Assembly: GCA_003952965.2 (NCBI GenBank)
Contig: CM025851.1
Span: forward strand, 11,779,161 to 11,843,160
Length of the DNA stretch: 64,000 nt
Source of the DNA: Morella rubra
Taxonomy: Eukaryota > Streptophyta > Magnoliopsida > Fagales > Myricaceae
Direction: 5' to 3'
Below, piece by piece: positions 1-14,080 of this stretch. The notes beneath the pieces are model-generated. The model was not told the DNA's origin, ran no database searches, and saw only the letters and a program-made list of their open reading frames with translations. Numbering within the stretch: position 1 is the stretch's first letter; each line of letters opens with the position of its first letter. A program made the translations under genes and the position numbers.

Positions 1-2469
1 TGATTTTATTCATGCAACAGGAAGAAATTAAGCCGAATGAAAGGTCACTTGCCCCCCTCTTTCTCTCTCTCTTATTATTATTTTTTTCCTCTTTTCTACG
101 CTCTTTGTTCTAAGCGATAAGGACAGATTGTGTCAGAAAAAAAAAAAAAAAAAAGATAAGGACAAACTGTCTGATGTCAATCAGAGACGACAGCATTCCG
201 CGTTGTCCAGTAATTCATCTCATATATATGAGTTCGAGTCACATGGGCAGCTTCGCTGGCTGGACCGACCCGTCTCGACTCACGCATGGCTGCCCGCACT
301 TGTCTCGATCGGAATCTCATAGGACCAACCAAGATCAAGCCTACGTACTCTCGCTTATCTATTACCGGCACCGCTATCTTTTCAAGATCTCATACAAGTA
401 TTATGTAATAGAAAAAGGCATCGTTTTTTTTTTTTTGCTATAAGCAATTTTCACACACATATATTCGTAATAATATTCCACACATTTCAGTACCCAACCG
501 GCTGCCATAAACAGAACTAAACAAAGAGAGGAGAAATTAGACATTTATATATATATATATAAATAAATATTAATTATATTTTTACAACCAAAAAGTTTAT
601 TAACAGGTCCTGCATCGACATTAAAATAGAGTTGTGACCACTAAATGTTTGATAAGCCAGTTTTAGTGGAAAAAATAAAAGAGGCAAAAATTATTCAAAT
701 AGTCTATCTAGTTTCAACTTTGTAACAATTTAGTTACTGTAGTTCGACCATTAATGATTTAGTCACTGAGATCACAGATAAGGCTGACATTTTTTAAACA
801 ATATCGTTTTTTCTTTGGCTTTTGAGTTGTTTGGTCCCATGTTGTAGGAGAGCTACTGCCACCTGAAAAACGAAGAAAACGAATTGCACTGTATTCATCG
901 CCAATCTGCCTTGCACTTTCACTACTTCTCAAGCGCTCTTGCATGTCTGATACTTGTCTGGTTGCCGTGAAAATATAAAATGGAAGGAGAACAAATGAAA
1001 GGAAGAATTTTAAACTCGTCTATTGAGTTGTTTTGCTCAGAAACAAATAAGCTGAATAGTATTCCGAGTACTAGTTTTTTTTGGCAACTAAGAAATTTCA
1101 TAGTGCTTCATTTATTCAGCTCCGTTTGCGTTATTGAAAGTAATCTGTTTATTTTCGTAGCTTGAAGAATTCTTCAGTGATGTCGGCTTCGTCAATTGTG
1201 TTTTTTTTTTTTTGGTAATGCAAATGTTTAAAAAAGGTCAAGTCAATCTTGTCCCCTTATTTAAAAATATCAAGTCAGCCTATTACTTTACGGAGAAACA
1301 AAGGTATGGACAGAGGGACAAATCACATGATAATTTGAGGAACTAAATTATTGAGGATGGAATCACATGATCAAACAAAGGTGTGAAGATTTGGTCATCG
1401 TGGGTCTTACTAGAGACGATGCTACGTGACCCCCATTTTTTTTTTTTTTTTTTCAAAATTTTCTCGAACCGAGGATATTTTTGTAAGCCAACGGTAGTCT
1501 TCAATAGGGGGCCCCAAAATTGGCAAGACAGAAAACGTACGAGGAGTGAGTGTGTGAATTTTAAAAGAAAAAATCCAACCGATCTTTTTGACTTTTTCCT
1601 CTCAGTCAGCCTTTTCAACTCCTCTCTCCTCTATCTCTCTATCCTTGTCTCCCAGATTTAACCCCTCCCCTCAGCCTCTCTCCTCTGTCCCTCAAAGTCT
1701 CTGCGGAGGCATTTTATTTCAAGGCCGACTTCGTTGAGTCCTAAACTTTTATACGGTGCACGGCGGATCTGGGATTTTTTTTTTCTTGTATGAGGTTAAT
1801 TATGTTTCTCAACCCACGCATACATTAATACTATTCTTTAATAGATTTAAACATTTCTTAGCTCTCTTGTTTTTCAACGTCTCAAAAACAATAAAGTTCG
1901 TTCTGAAAAAATGCCTCCTCAAAGTTAGAATTTTAACAATTATTATTGTATAATTAAAATATTAATACTCTATGTTTATATGTGATAAATAAAGAAAAAA
2001 ATTTGTCTACCTTTCTTCTCTTTATACAGATTAAATTTTTTTTTCTTAACCTTGATAAATAAGATCGAATCCACATGAATTAAATTATGTGATAAAAAAT
2101 CATAAATAAAAGAATTAAACAAAAGTATAGATGAATTGTTTTGTTGATTGTTGGATTAAATTTTTAGATTGTACCTAAATATACAGGAAATGACAGATAC
2201 AAATAATAAATAGAAACTACTAAAGTTTCAAGGATTCATTTAACAATTAGTGATGCCTTTGATCAATTATACTCAATTGGATGAGAATGATGGTTTTTTT
2301 TCCAATAAAATACATCGATCAAATTTGATTAAAAGAAAATGCTAGTTTCATGAATTAACTGAAAATGAGCGGGAAATGTACCCAATAATAATGTTAATTA
2401 TCCCACAATTAACACTTAATCACCGACGTAGTAATGTCAAACTGAGTAAAAATGAGCTTCTTACAAACG
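1..2469. other. Intergenic, A/T-rich, no gene seen
   Basis: No open frame here has a recognisable domain, codon-like composition or a plausible promoter-start arrangement. The stretch holds homopolymer runs (poly-T near 424, 1198 and 1437) and one poly(A) insertion scar at 116-172. From about 1750 on, the sequence becomes very A/T-rich and runs into the transposase remnant. Confidence 0.6.
116..172 (+). repeat. Poly(A) insertion flanked by direct repeats (scar 1)
   Basis: An 18-A run at 137-154 lies between two copies of GATAAGGACA (116-125 and 155-164). Similarity continues imperfectly for about eight more bases on each side. The A-run abuts the second copy, as a retroposed tail abuts its target-site duplication. 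Only one or two bases precede the A-run. Confidence 0.5.
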
Positions 2470-3115
2470 TAATGATAAGTTACAGGTTGATCAGACAACT
2501 GAAATTGTAAATTTGATTTCTATGAATAAACTTGAGACTAGTACGAGTCTTAATCAAATTGGAACACTACGATGAGCCAAAGATACTCGATGGACTTCTT
2601 ATTTACACTCAGTTTGTACCGTAATAAGATTATTTGGTCCAATTTATTCGGTTTTGCAAACCATTGTTGATGAAGGGACATCTTGTGCTCAACATGGAGA
2701 TGCTTCTGTGGCTTATAATGCATTAACATCTTATAAATTTGTATTTATCTTGCACATGATTAAGGAAATTATAGGGATTACCGATATTTTCTGTCAATCT
2801 TTGTAACAAAAATTTCAAGACATTTTGAATATTATGAATCTTGTGTCAAGCAGTACAAAAAGTACCTACTTAGAAACTGAGAGATATTGGTTAATATGCA
2901 TTACTCATGAATGTGACATTGTTTTGTAAACTACATGATATTGAAATTTTGGATATGAATGCTCATTTAACTGCAAGTCATAGTAAGTGTCATCAACAAG
3001 AACAAGTCACAATGGAGCATTACTATCTAATAGACATATTTATTGCTACTATAGATTATCAATTGTAATGGTTAAATGGTAGATTTAAAGAGAAGACAAT
3101 GAAGATAAATTTTTC
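2470..3115 (+). mobile_element. Decayed hAT-type transposase (ZMYM1-like) remnant
   Basis: The plus strand reads, in one main frame, a segment typical of plant 'zinc finger MYM-type protein 1-like' proteins of the hAT superfamily. Recognisable blocks are DTRWTSYLHSV, YSVLQTIVDEG, YNALTSYKFVFILHMIKEI, IGITDIFCQSL, QDILNIMNLVSSS and, further on, MEHYYLIDIFIATIDYQL and LNGRFKE. In the family this order is the middle of the transposase, before the C-terminal dimerisation region. Stop codons interrupt the frame (for example before AKDTRW and after FCQSL), and reading shifts frame near 2900, so this is a dead fragment. The N-terminal zinc finger and C-terminal dimerisation domain were not found. 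No terminal inverted repeats were located. Confidence 0.75.
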
Positions 3116-3305
3116 TTTGAATTAAATGCCATTTAAATATAGATTATAGAGGATAAATTTTGAACGTCACCCTCGGCAATAATCAAGCAGGATGGAGGAT
3201 AAATTATACAGCGTCGTTTGGATTAATAATGGTAACCAAAGCGACTCTTTGGTCTCTGAATACACTATTGTTTGAGTGTTAAAATTTTGGGGAGGTTAAA
3301 ATTTT

Positions 3306-3794
3306 GGGTAAACTCATAGTTAGCCCCCTTATGTTTTGGCAAAAATTAAGTTGTTACCCTTATTTTTCAATCCAACAATTTGAGATCCATAACTTTCAAA
3401 ACCTATCAATTTTCACCCTCGTCTAAATCAGGATTTAAGTCTGATGGGAAATCGTGCAAAATGATCGAAATGCCCCTCCAAGGTTAAATTTTAAAAAATA
3501 AATAAAATAATCTAAATTTAAGAAATAAATTAAAAATAAATAGATTATTGAAATAGATTTTCAATAGTTTTATTTTAAAAATATTATATCTTTTTTATTA
3601 TTTTTTTAGTAATTTTATTTTGAAGGGGCATTTTGGTCAATTTTTCATATTTTTCCGTTTGATTTAACGTCTAATTTAGAAGGGGGGCGAAGATTAATAG
3701 GTTTTGAAGTTATGGGTCTCAAATTGTTGGATTGAAAATAAGGTAGTAACTTGATTTTTGACCAAACATAAGGGGTTAACTATGAGTTTACCTC
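3306..3794. mobile_element. Long-TIR MITE, probably Mutator-like, with 10-bp TSD
   Basis: The two ends are inverted repeats of about 125 bp. The left end begins GGTAAACTCATAGTTAGCCC, and the reverse complement of the right end begins GGTAAACTCATAGTTAACCC. The match continues through CAATCCAACAATTTGAGA to CAAAACCTAT. Perfect 10-bp direct repeats TTAAAATTTT lie immediately outside, at 3296-3305 and 3795-3804. Element length is 489 bp. The centre is A/T-rich and non-coding. Long TIRs with a 9-11 bp target duplication are the hallmark of Mutator-like MITEs. A second TTAAAATTTT-like string at about 3280 makes the target itself repetitive. Confidence 0.85.
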
Positions 3795-4597
3795 TTAAAA
3801 TTTTAGAGTATTGAATTTGGTGAAAAAATTGAAAGAAATAATAATTTTTTATATTTATTATAATAAAAAAATAATTTAATAAAAAAATTTATATTATAAT
3901 TTTTTATAATATCAAAATTTTAAGAAGTATAAAATTCAGACGCACCCTTCTCGTACAGAACCCTCGTCCGTAATCCAAGCTTTTGTGACCTTCCCACCAA
4001 CATGAGTCATGACTACTCAACAGGACAGGTTCTTCAATGCAAACTGCAAAGTTTAGACGATATTCGAATTTGGACAGTGATGTCATCTCCTTCTCCCTCC
4101 TGAGTCCTATCCAATAAGACGCCTGAAATAATTGCAGTGGGCCCACTCCCCCACTCTTCCTCTCACTTAACGTTTACAGCCAGACAGCCAGGCCCAGGCC
4201 ACCTTAAACCACCAGTTCCCACCACGTTTCACCTGTTTTTTATTCCACAGTCTTGCACTCTTCCAAACATCTCGGCATCAATTGGCTCAGAACAATCCAA
4301 GGGTGACGTGTCCAATTTCTTTAAATTCTCACATTTCAAATTTTCCGACGCCTTTTTATTTTATTTTATTTTTTACAATAATAAGCAGAAGAATCGGAGC
4401 CCGCTCCCAAAAAAAAAAATTGCAAACCTTAATAAAAATTTTATCGCCAAAATCTAAACCTTTTGAAGATTCATGGCCTAAAAAAACAGCAAATAAAATG
4501 GTCTACAAATAAATGAAGATTGTAGATAATTAAAGACTTTATTATTACATGCATTTACTTGCCAGAAAAAATGGATTTTTTTTTCTTCTAATTTTCG

Positions 4598-4845
4598 TAT
4601 TTTTTCATTATTATTTAAGCAAAATCAGGATAGCATTTGCTTGTCCAGAGAAGAAAATTTTGAAAATGTTTTTTTATTTGCATTTTCCATTATCTTTTAA
4701 GCAAAATTAGGAAGACATTTACTCGCCGAGAAAAAAAAAAAAAAAAAGGGAAAGACATTTACTCACACAGAGAAAAAAAATAATTGAAAATGTTTCCTTT
4801 TTAACATTTTAACATTATTTTTTAAACAAAATTAACAATAAATTT
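4598..4845. repeat. Decayed tandem repeat, about 83-bp unit, 2.5 copies
   Basis: Units begin near 4598, 4681 and 4797. Each carries a variant of CATTATTTTTTAAGCAAAAT, and the first two continue with AGGAWAGCATTTRCT and GAAAATGTTT. The second copy is interrupted by the poly(A) insertion at 4731-4750, which the first copy lacks. Confidence 0.6.
4712..4771 (+). repeat. Poly(A) insertion flanked by direct repeats (scar 2)
   Basis: A 17-A run plus GGG (4731-4750) separates two copies of AAGACATTTACTC (4712-4724 and 4752-4764). The neighbouring tandem-repeat unit at about 4598-4680 has no A-run at the matching place. It therefore acts as an internal empty site and shows that the A-run was inserted. 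Confidence 0.6.
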
Positions 4846-5049
4846 TTAAATTAAATAAAAATCCTCTTATACAGTGATATGTGATGATGTGATCCTGGCA
4901 TCATCAATATGTATTTTCAACTCTCTCTTTTTCTACCATCCAGCTTCTTAATTTTATATGTTATTTTTAACAATACAATTTTATCATTCAGTCCACGGGA
5001 AAAAAGAAATCTGGTTCGGCCACTGAATATGCATGGCACGATCGTAGCG

Positions 5050-5098
5050 TAGGTCAGGTATTTTTTTTTTTTTTTTTTTTTGGTAAATAGGTCAGGTA
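5050..5098 (-). repeat. Poly(T) insertion flanked by 11-bp direct repeats (scar 3)
   Basis: TAGGTCAGGTA occurs at 5050-5060 and again at 5088-5098, identical over 11 bp. Between them lie 21 T and GGTAAA. Read on the minus strand this is a six-base leader, an A21 tail, then the repeat. Confidence 0.65.
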
Positions 5099-5481
5099 AT
5101 TATCTGGTGTACGCTGCCCAAAAAGAATTAAAGTGGGCTTTACGTACTTCTACTAATTATACCTAATTTTTCTTCTTCTTTTGAATCTTTTCCATTTGGA
5201 TCATCAATCTCTCCAGAACACCTAAAAAATTTGACTGGAGGCTTTCGAGAGATGGTGTAGACTAAACAGTAACGCTGCACCATGTGGCCCTATGGGTCCC
5301 AACTCTGAGCCATTTTTGTCCGCCGGTTTCAACCCATTTGCTACTGTTCACTGATGACAAGCTTTCACGTGTCTTTGGCACAAGTGCTCGCAAAGCTTAT
5401 GGAATTAAAGCAGTTCTGTATTAGCTGACATCTGTCATAGTTTGTCCCACACAGGCATTTTCTTTTCCGTCACCAGATAAC

Positions 5482-5522
5482 CTATTAAACCTTTTTTTTT
5501 TTTTTTTTATAAGCTATTAAAC
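5482..5522 (-). repeat. Poly(T) insertion flanked by direct repeats (scar 4)
   Basis: CTATTAAAC occurs at 5482-5490 and 5514-5522, each followed by a T-run. The insert is about 17 T plus ATAAG. The A/T-rich repeat and run-on T tract make the exact repeat length uncertain. Confidence 0.45.
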
Positions 5523-6002
5523 TTTTTTTCAGGTCAATATGCTTCGTATATTTTGAAAGCATCGTAACATAGACACGCAATCAGTATTAAGTAAACCAAG
5601 TGTTCTGGTTCTCCTTCGCCCAAAAAAAAAAAAAGAAACACAATTTGCGTGGAAACTACAAAAGAAGATATTAATGCATTCAAACTTCTCAAGTAATAAG
5701 CTGCAATAAGTTTCTTAACTTACTACGCAATTGCCAAAGACGAAAAAGAAAAAAGGCACAGTAAGTGCGATGCAGGATGCAGCAGACATGCCAGTAAATG
5801 CAAGAGACAGGCAGATCTAGCAACGAGGGAAGTGGGGTTATGGCGTGGTGAAGTCAGGTAGGGTCGGTGAAAGCGAAAGAAACCAAAAGTTAGTGCTGTA
5901 GAACTTCTCAGGCCTCAATCGCAGTAACTAATCCTAATCCACTCTGTGTAAATCCCAAAAAGCCTTGACTTGTCCGTCCCCTCCATTACCTCTCCTCTTC
6001 CG

Positions 6003-6010
6003 TTATATAC
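6003..6010 (+). promoter_or_regulatory. Candidate TATA box of the PIP2 gene
   Basis: TTATATAC lies about 115 bp before the ATG, in a pyrimidine-rich leader context typical of plant promoters. It would place the transcription start near 6035. No direct evidence of transcription is available. Confidence 0.4.
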
Positions 6011-6122
6011 CCCTCCACTCCCACCTATCTTCCACAACCTAACCTCCCTGACCAGCCCTAAGCCTCTCTCTGTCTGCTTTCTCTCTTGCTCATAATTTTT
6101 CTTTTGCATTCTCTTAAGCTTA

Positions 6123-9296
<3,174 letters not shown>

Positions 9297-10039
9297 TTTC
9301 TGGAACTGCCTACTGATTGCTCCCTGGGGATGAGATGAGATTGCAAGAAGGATTAGATATTTCAAGAAAGATTGATAGATAAGTCTCTATGAGACAGGAC
9401 AGCTTTTCTCTATCCCACTTTACTTCCCACCCAATCCCCTTCGCACTGACTCCTTTCCCTTGGTTCTGAATTGTACTCGCTATGCTTTTCATTTAAGTGG
9501 TCAGTCCGTACTACTTTAACGTCTCAATCAGCTCATAGTGCACGGAAGTTGAAAGGTGATGATTTTCATTAATTGATTGCCGAGTCGCAGCATGACTTCG
9601 TCGCGAAGAGGCAAATTCTGCTGAATTTAAAACGGAATCCAAAGAAAAAACTCTTCCTAATATAAGCTATATCCAATTTACATGAGAGCTTGGTTGCTAT
9701 GGTAGAGAGCATTCATCTGATCCAACGGACTTGGGCTTAAGAGGGACATGTCCTGCAAGATTACTATATCAATTAATTAATATAATAGATTTATACTATT
9801 TTTGATCATGTGCGCAGTACCCATTGTGTGAGTTGTAGAGATAATTAAGCACCCAGAAGTTTTCTAATGAGCTTGTAATATAAGATATGGAGACACCACT
9901 CAACCTATGAGTTTAAGCTTGTAAATTTAAGTTTAATTATACTATATTAATCATTCATACTTGTTATTATATTTTTTAATACTGAACAACAGTTTTACCC
10001 TTTTACATATGCATATTCCAGAGTCTGCTAACGACATTA

Positions 10040-10266
10040 GGGTGATGTTCATTTTCATGTTTTTTTTAAGATTCTGATGAAATTGTGAATATTTAGGTGG
10101 TGTTAAAGTTGTATAAGAATAAGTGTAGAAATTGTTGAAAGGGATTGATGTGTGTAAAAAAAATAATAAAGTATTGTATTAGAATACGTGTGTGTTATGA
10201 TGTTTGGATTGTAAAAATAAAAGTAGGATTCAAATCTTACAAAAAAGATGAAAACGAACATGACTT
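10040..10266. mobile_element. Small MITE, possibly Tourist/PIF-Harbinger-like
   Basis: The left end GTGATGTTCATTTTCATG and the reverse complement of the right end GTCATGTTCGTTTTCATC match, and the match continues through TTTTTT.TAAGATT, about 40 bp in all. TTA flanks both sides, which fits the 3-bp TTA/TAA target of PIF-Harbinger elements. Length is about 227 bp with no coding capacity. Confidence 0.6.
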
Positions 10267-11286
10267 AGTTCTTAGTGAATTGATGTATCAGTTCGCAGCT
10301 TAGTCTTGATGAAGTTACCCAATACTATGGTTATAACTTCGAGACACGGACACCTGAGAATCATCTTTTGTCTCTTGCTTTATTCTCTTTAGCATGAATA
10401 TTAGCTGTATGTTCTGCTCTTCCATATTCTTGGGAGAGGGAGAGAAACGATACTTTAGTTTAGTACTGAGCTCAAAATTCAGTTGAATGTGTAGACACTG
10501 CTTGAGTTAGGCATACTAAGTTTCAAATCCCAGACACCAAAATTTCGAGTTTAGATTCGGTCTTAATATGTTCTAATAGAGGTTCTTATTGAGCCACCGT
10601 ATTAATGAATGAAATTAATGCTCAGACGAATTTATCTCGTGTGTTTTGACTTAAAAATAGTCTAACTTTTTTTTTCTTTCTAAATCGGACTTAGATTTTA
10701 TTAATTAATAAATGTTGGCTCAGCGATTGTGTCAGGACACATTTGGAACCCGTAGCCACTTCCTGTTATTTTGGAGCAAACTTCCTCGCAAAAGAGTACT
10801 TCATTCGAAAAGTAAACTATTTTGCTACACTGCTTAGAAACCATAAATTGAAAATCACAATTTGGGCTTATACGCTTAGTACACCAATACAGAAAAGCAA
10901 AAAGTATTTGGGCTATACGCTCAGATAAAAGAAGAATACCGCGTGGCTCTCTATCATCTCGAAAACCCCCCAAAACCCTGGGAGATCCAAGCTTTTAAGA
11001 TGAGAGCCGAACCAACTAGAGCCCAAATTTTTGCCCAACCCAGAATTCGAAGCAAATTATCCTTACCAAGGTGTAGCTCAGGCCCAAATTTGGACTTCTC
11101 GATAATTTAAATCCTCAGAGATAAACAAAGAATCTGACTAGAAAAAAACCAAAAATCTGATACAGGCCGAGAGAGAGAGAGAGAACATAGAGCGTGGTAA
11201 ACGGACAATCTTCATTAACATTTAAAATATAAAGTATGTGCTAGAAAAATAAAGAGATAAAATATATTTTGCATCCTCAAATTTTG

Positions 11287-11582
11287 AGGATTTTGATATT
11301 TTGCACTTATATATTATTTTGTGTCATTATATTTATCAATTATTAATTTTTGATATTTTATACTCTGTAGATAATAGTGTAAAATGATAATTTTGCCTCA
11401 TTAATTTGTTGACAGTGAATATTTTGTGAAGGTAAAATTATAATTTTAGAGGTTAAAAAATTAATTTCCGTTAAAATTGAAGAAATTTTTTTAATAAAAA
11501 TTATATATAAAATTAATAATTAATGAATATAATGTAACATAAATAATAGATATAAATATAAAGTGTCAAGACTCCCATCTTA
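11287..11582. mobile_element. Inverted-repeat element (MITE-like)
   Basis: About 65 bp at each end form imperfect inverted repeats. ATTATATTTATCAATTATTA on the left matches the reverse complement of the right arm, ATTATATTCATTAATTATTA, and the outer parts also align with mismatches. The whole is A/T-rich, so superfamily and target duplication could not be fixed. Confidence 0.45.
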
Positions 11583-14080
11583 TTATTTTAAAAATAAATT
11601 AAAGATACCAACTGCATTTGGGCCGTAGCCTAATTCTCCAGGCCGAGCTTACCTGATAGTTGATAGCTAAGGGTCTAGAGCCTAGAGCAGTCTAGAATTT
11701 CATTGTTTTAGACTATCATTTGGGTAAATTATACAAAGAAAGAAGAAGATAAGTTGGAAAAAAATACTAAGAATTTCATCTCATAATCGACAACAGATAA
11801 GAGTGTATGCTTTCCTTTTTTTTTTTTTTTTTTTTTTTCTCCTTTCCTTCCCCCATAGTTCATTTCCTCTAAATGAAAAAAAGACAAACAAAGGGAAGTT
11901 GCACGCAGAGCCACTTCTGCAAGACTTGTCAAATCTGTGGGGTGCAAAGCCAACTCTTTTTTCTGGGTTTCTTGGTGAGATGGACCTTGCTTAGCTTACT
12001 TTTCTAATTCTTGATAACGAAAAAGACGAGTCAAGAGAGGGAAAAAGGAAAACCCATGATGCTAGCTAAGTATCTCTTCTTTACCCAAAACCAAGGTCTC
12101 TTTTGTGGCTTTGCTGCAGTCACGATCTCTAATTACATTGGGTTCGAATAACTTTTTGAACAGATTCTCGATGTTTCTAACGTTAGTTGATTTAAACGGT
12201 TAATCTTTTTTCCTCTTAACTTAAATGGTTAATCAGAACAAATTATTTAATGATGTTTCTGCTGCTGGAAGAGTCCTTGAGATTACCGAAAGTGAAGACT
12301 TGAGAGGCCGAAACGATGTACACCCACCTTAGGAAAACTACCTTCGAGACTTTTTGACATAAGTGGTGGGGTACCCCCGGGATAGTTATGTCCTTTTTTT
12401 TCAATTGTTTGCATGGATTTAAACTCAGTCTAGTAAAGTCCAATCTCCCATTTTTCTTCTATATATGCATCATGGCTATAAACGAGCTTCTAGGTTAGGT
12501 TTCCTTCTTCCCTTTTAAGATATAAATGGTCCTTTGCATCTCCCATGTTAGGCAGTCGGTCATTTTAGCGCCAATTAAAGCGCTTAGGACATCTTCTGAA
12601 GCTTCCAAAATCAATTTGAACTTGCTTAGAAAAAAAACAATTTGTACTAATCCATAGTGAGCCAAACTTGTCCTCAAGCGGCCTCTCTGAGCCTGTGACT
12701 CTGTCCCTATTGTTTTTCTTTGTTATTGCTAAGTGACCCACGGCACGCTGCAGTACGTCAGACTATTAATTGCCTTAAAAGAGCCAAACAAACGAGAACC
12801 AAATTTTCCCTTGGGGATAAGAAAGCGTGCGCACACTTCCCATCGTTTCGCCTACTGCCTACCTGCTACGGGTTACTCAAGTCCCCGGCCCTAACAGGAA
12901 CTCACACGAATCAAAGCTGAGTTTAGAGGATAACTACCTTTATAAAGCTATCCCCACCGACTAGCTAGGTTGGAATAATGGCACCTATCACTTCCTTTCT
13001 CTTCTTTCTCCTATCTTCACTTCGTCTTCTCCTATGTCCTCGGCCATGGACAATTCAGAGGTTCGATTCTGACAGTCCCGTTGCCTTTTCCCCGTTGGGT
13101 TTTGGTTTCGTGCACCCAGATGTTCTCTCGCTCATGTAATATGCCAAGATTCCATGTTAGCGAGCGAGTGGTGGGAAGCAGGCTGTTCATTCACTTGAAG
13201 AAGCAAGCTGTACGAGGCTCCGTGCCGCATGGATGCTGCAGGTTGGGCTTATCTGGGTGCTAAGAGTGGGGAAGAGTAGTAGGCATAGTTTAAGCAATGT
13301 TTTGGGCAAGCCTGACAGAGTTACTCCGTAGGCATAAAACCTTCCTGATCTCATGACATTTTGCTTTGTACTGATTTACTCGAGATTGTAGTATTAATAT
13401 ACAATACTCTTGTGTGGGGGGATTGGAGATTTGGATTCATATATCAGCATTCGAAGTCAATTGTTGCCCTAAGGCGCTTAGGAAAAAAAAATTACTACTC
13501 CCAAGGCACTAAAGATTAAACAAAAATTCATATGCTTTTCATGTTAGCCGCCGCGTGATACTGTAAAAAAAATTTGTTAAACAACATGTCGTCGAGTTAA
13601 AGTGGAAATGACAGGTTAATATGGTCATTTGGGAGGAAAAAGCAAACGACATGAGGTTGATCTCGCGCATAAAACGCAGCACTGTTGAGATTATGCATGG
13701 AAACGGCAGGTAGGGAGGATATGTGTATTGAAGCGACGGAAATAATACGACGAAGAAAGAGCTCGTCATGCAAGGTTCTTTAGTTACGGCGTTGCAAGTC
13801 AATGGTTACAATAAGTCTTTATGCAGGCACTAGTGGATGTTTTCACATCTCCATGCATCTAAACCCACGCCCGCCCGCCCGTGCCGCGCGGGGGGATCTT
13901 TTTTAATCCCAAATACAACTGAAATTTAATTTTCCCAAAACATTCGGATCTGTTCTGTTTTGTTCTCGGACTGAGAGTTGCAACCTAAGACCTGATTCGT
14001 CTCTCTATCTTTCTCTTTTAAGTTCGAATTGTTGGAAGTTCAATTTGGGGAGGAGAAGACTCGGAGAGAAAGAGAAAGAG

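Larger units (their letters stand above)
3805..5999. other. Intergenic, A/T-rich, repeats only
   Basis: No gene is recognised. The stretch contains a decayed tandem repeat at 4598-4845 and three homopolymer insertions with flanking direct repeats. The last few hundred bases should hold the aquaporin promoter. Confidence 0.6.
9297..14080. other. Intergenic, no convincing gene; two MITEs
   Basis: Apart from the two inverted-repeat elements listed separately, this stretch is A/T-rich non-coding sequence with short spurious frames. A 53-codon frame at 12978 with a hydrophobic start sits 47 bp after a TATAAAG. It matches nothing I recognise and is not called. A short GC-rich tract lies at 13867-13893. 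Confidence 0.55.

Noticed and set aside
13045-13075. GGTTCGATTC, resembling a tRNA T-loop
   Set aside because: No acceptor stem, D-arm or anticodon arm can be folded around it. No tRNA or rRNA gene was found in the window.
12978-13139. A 53-codon frame with a hydrophobic start, 47 bp after a TATAAAG
   Set aside because: The sequence matches no family I know, it is short, and no second exon could be argued. Chance is the simplest explanation.
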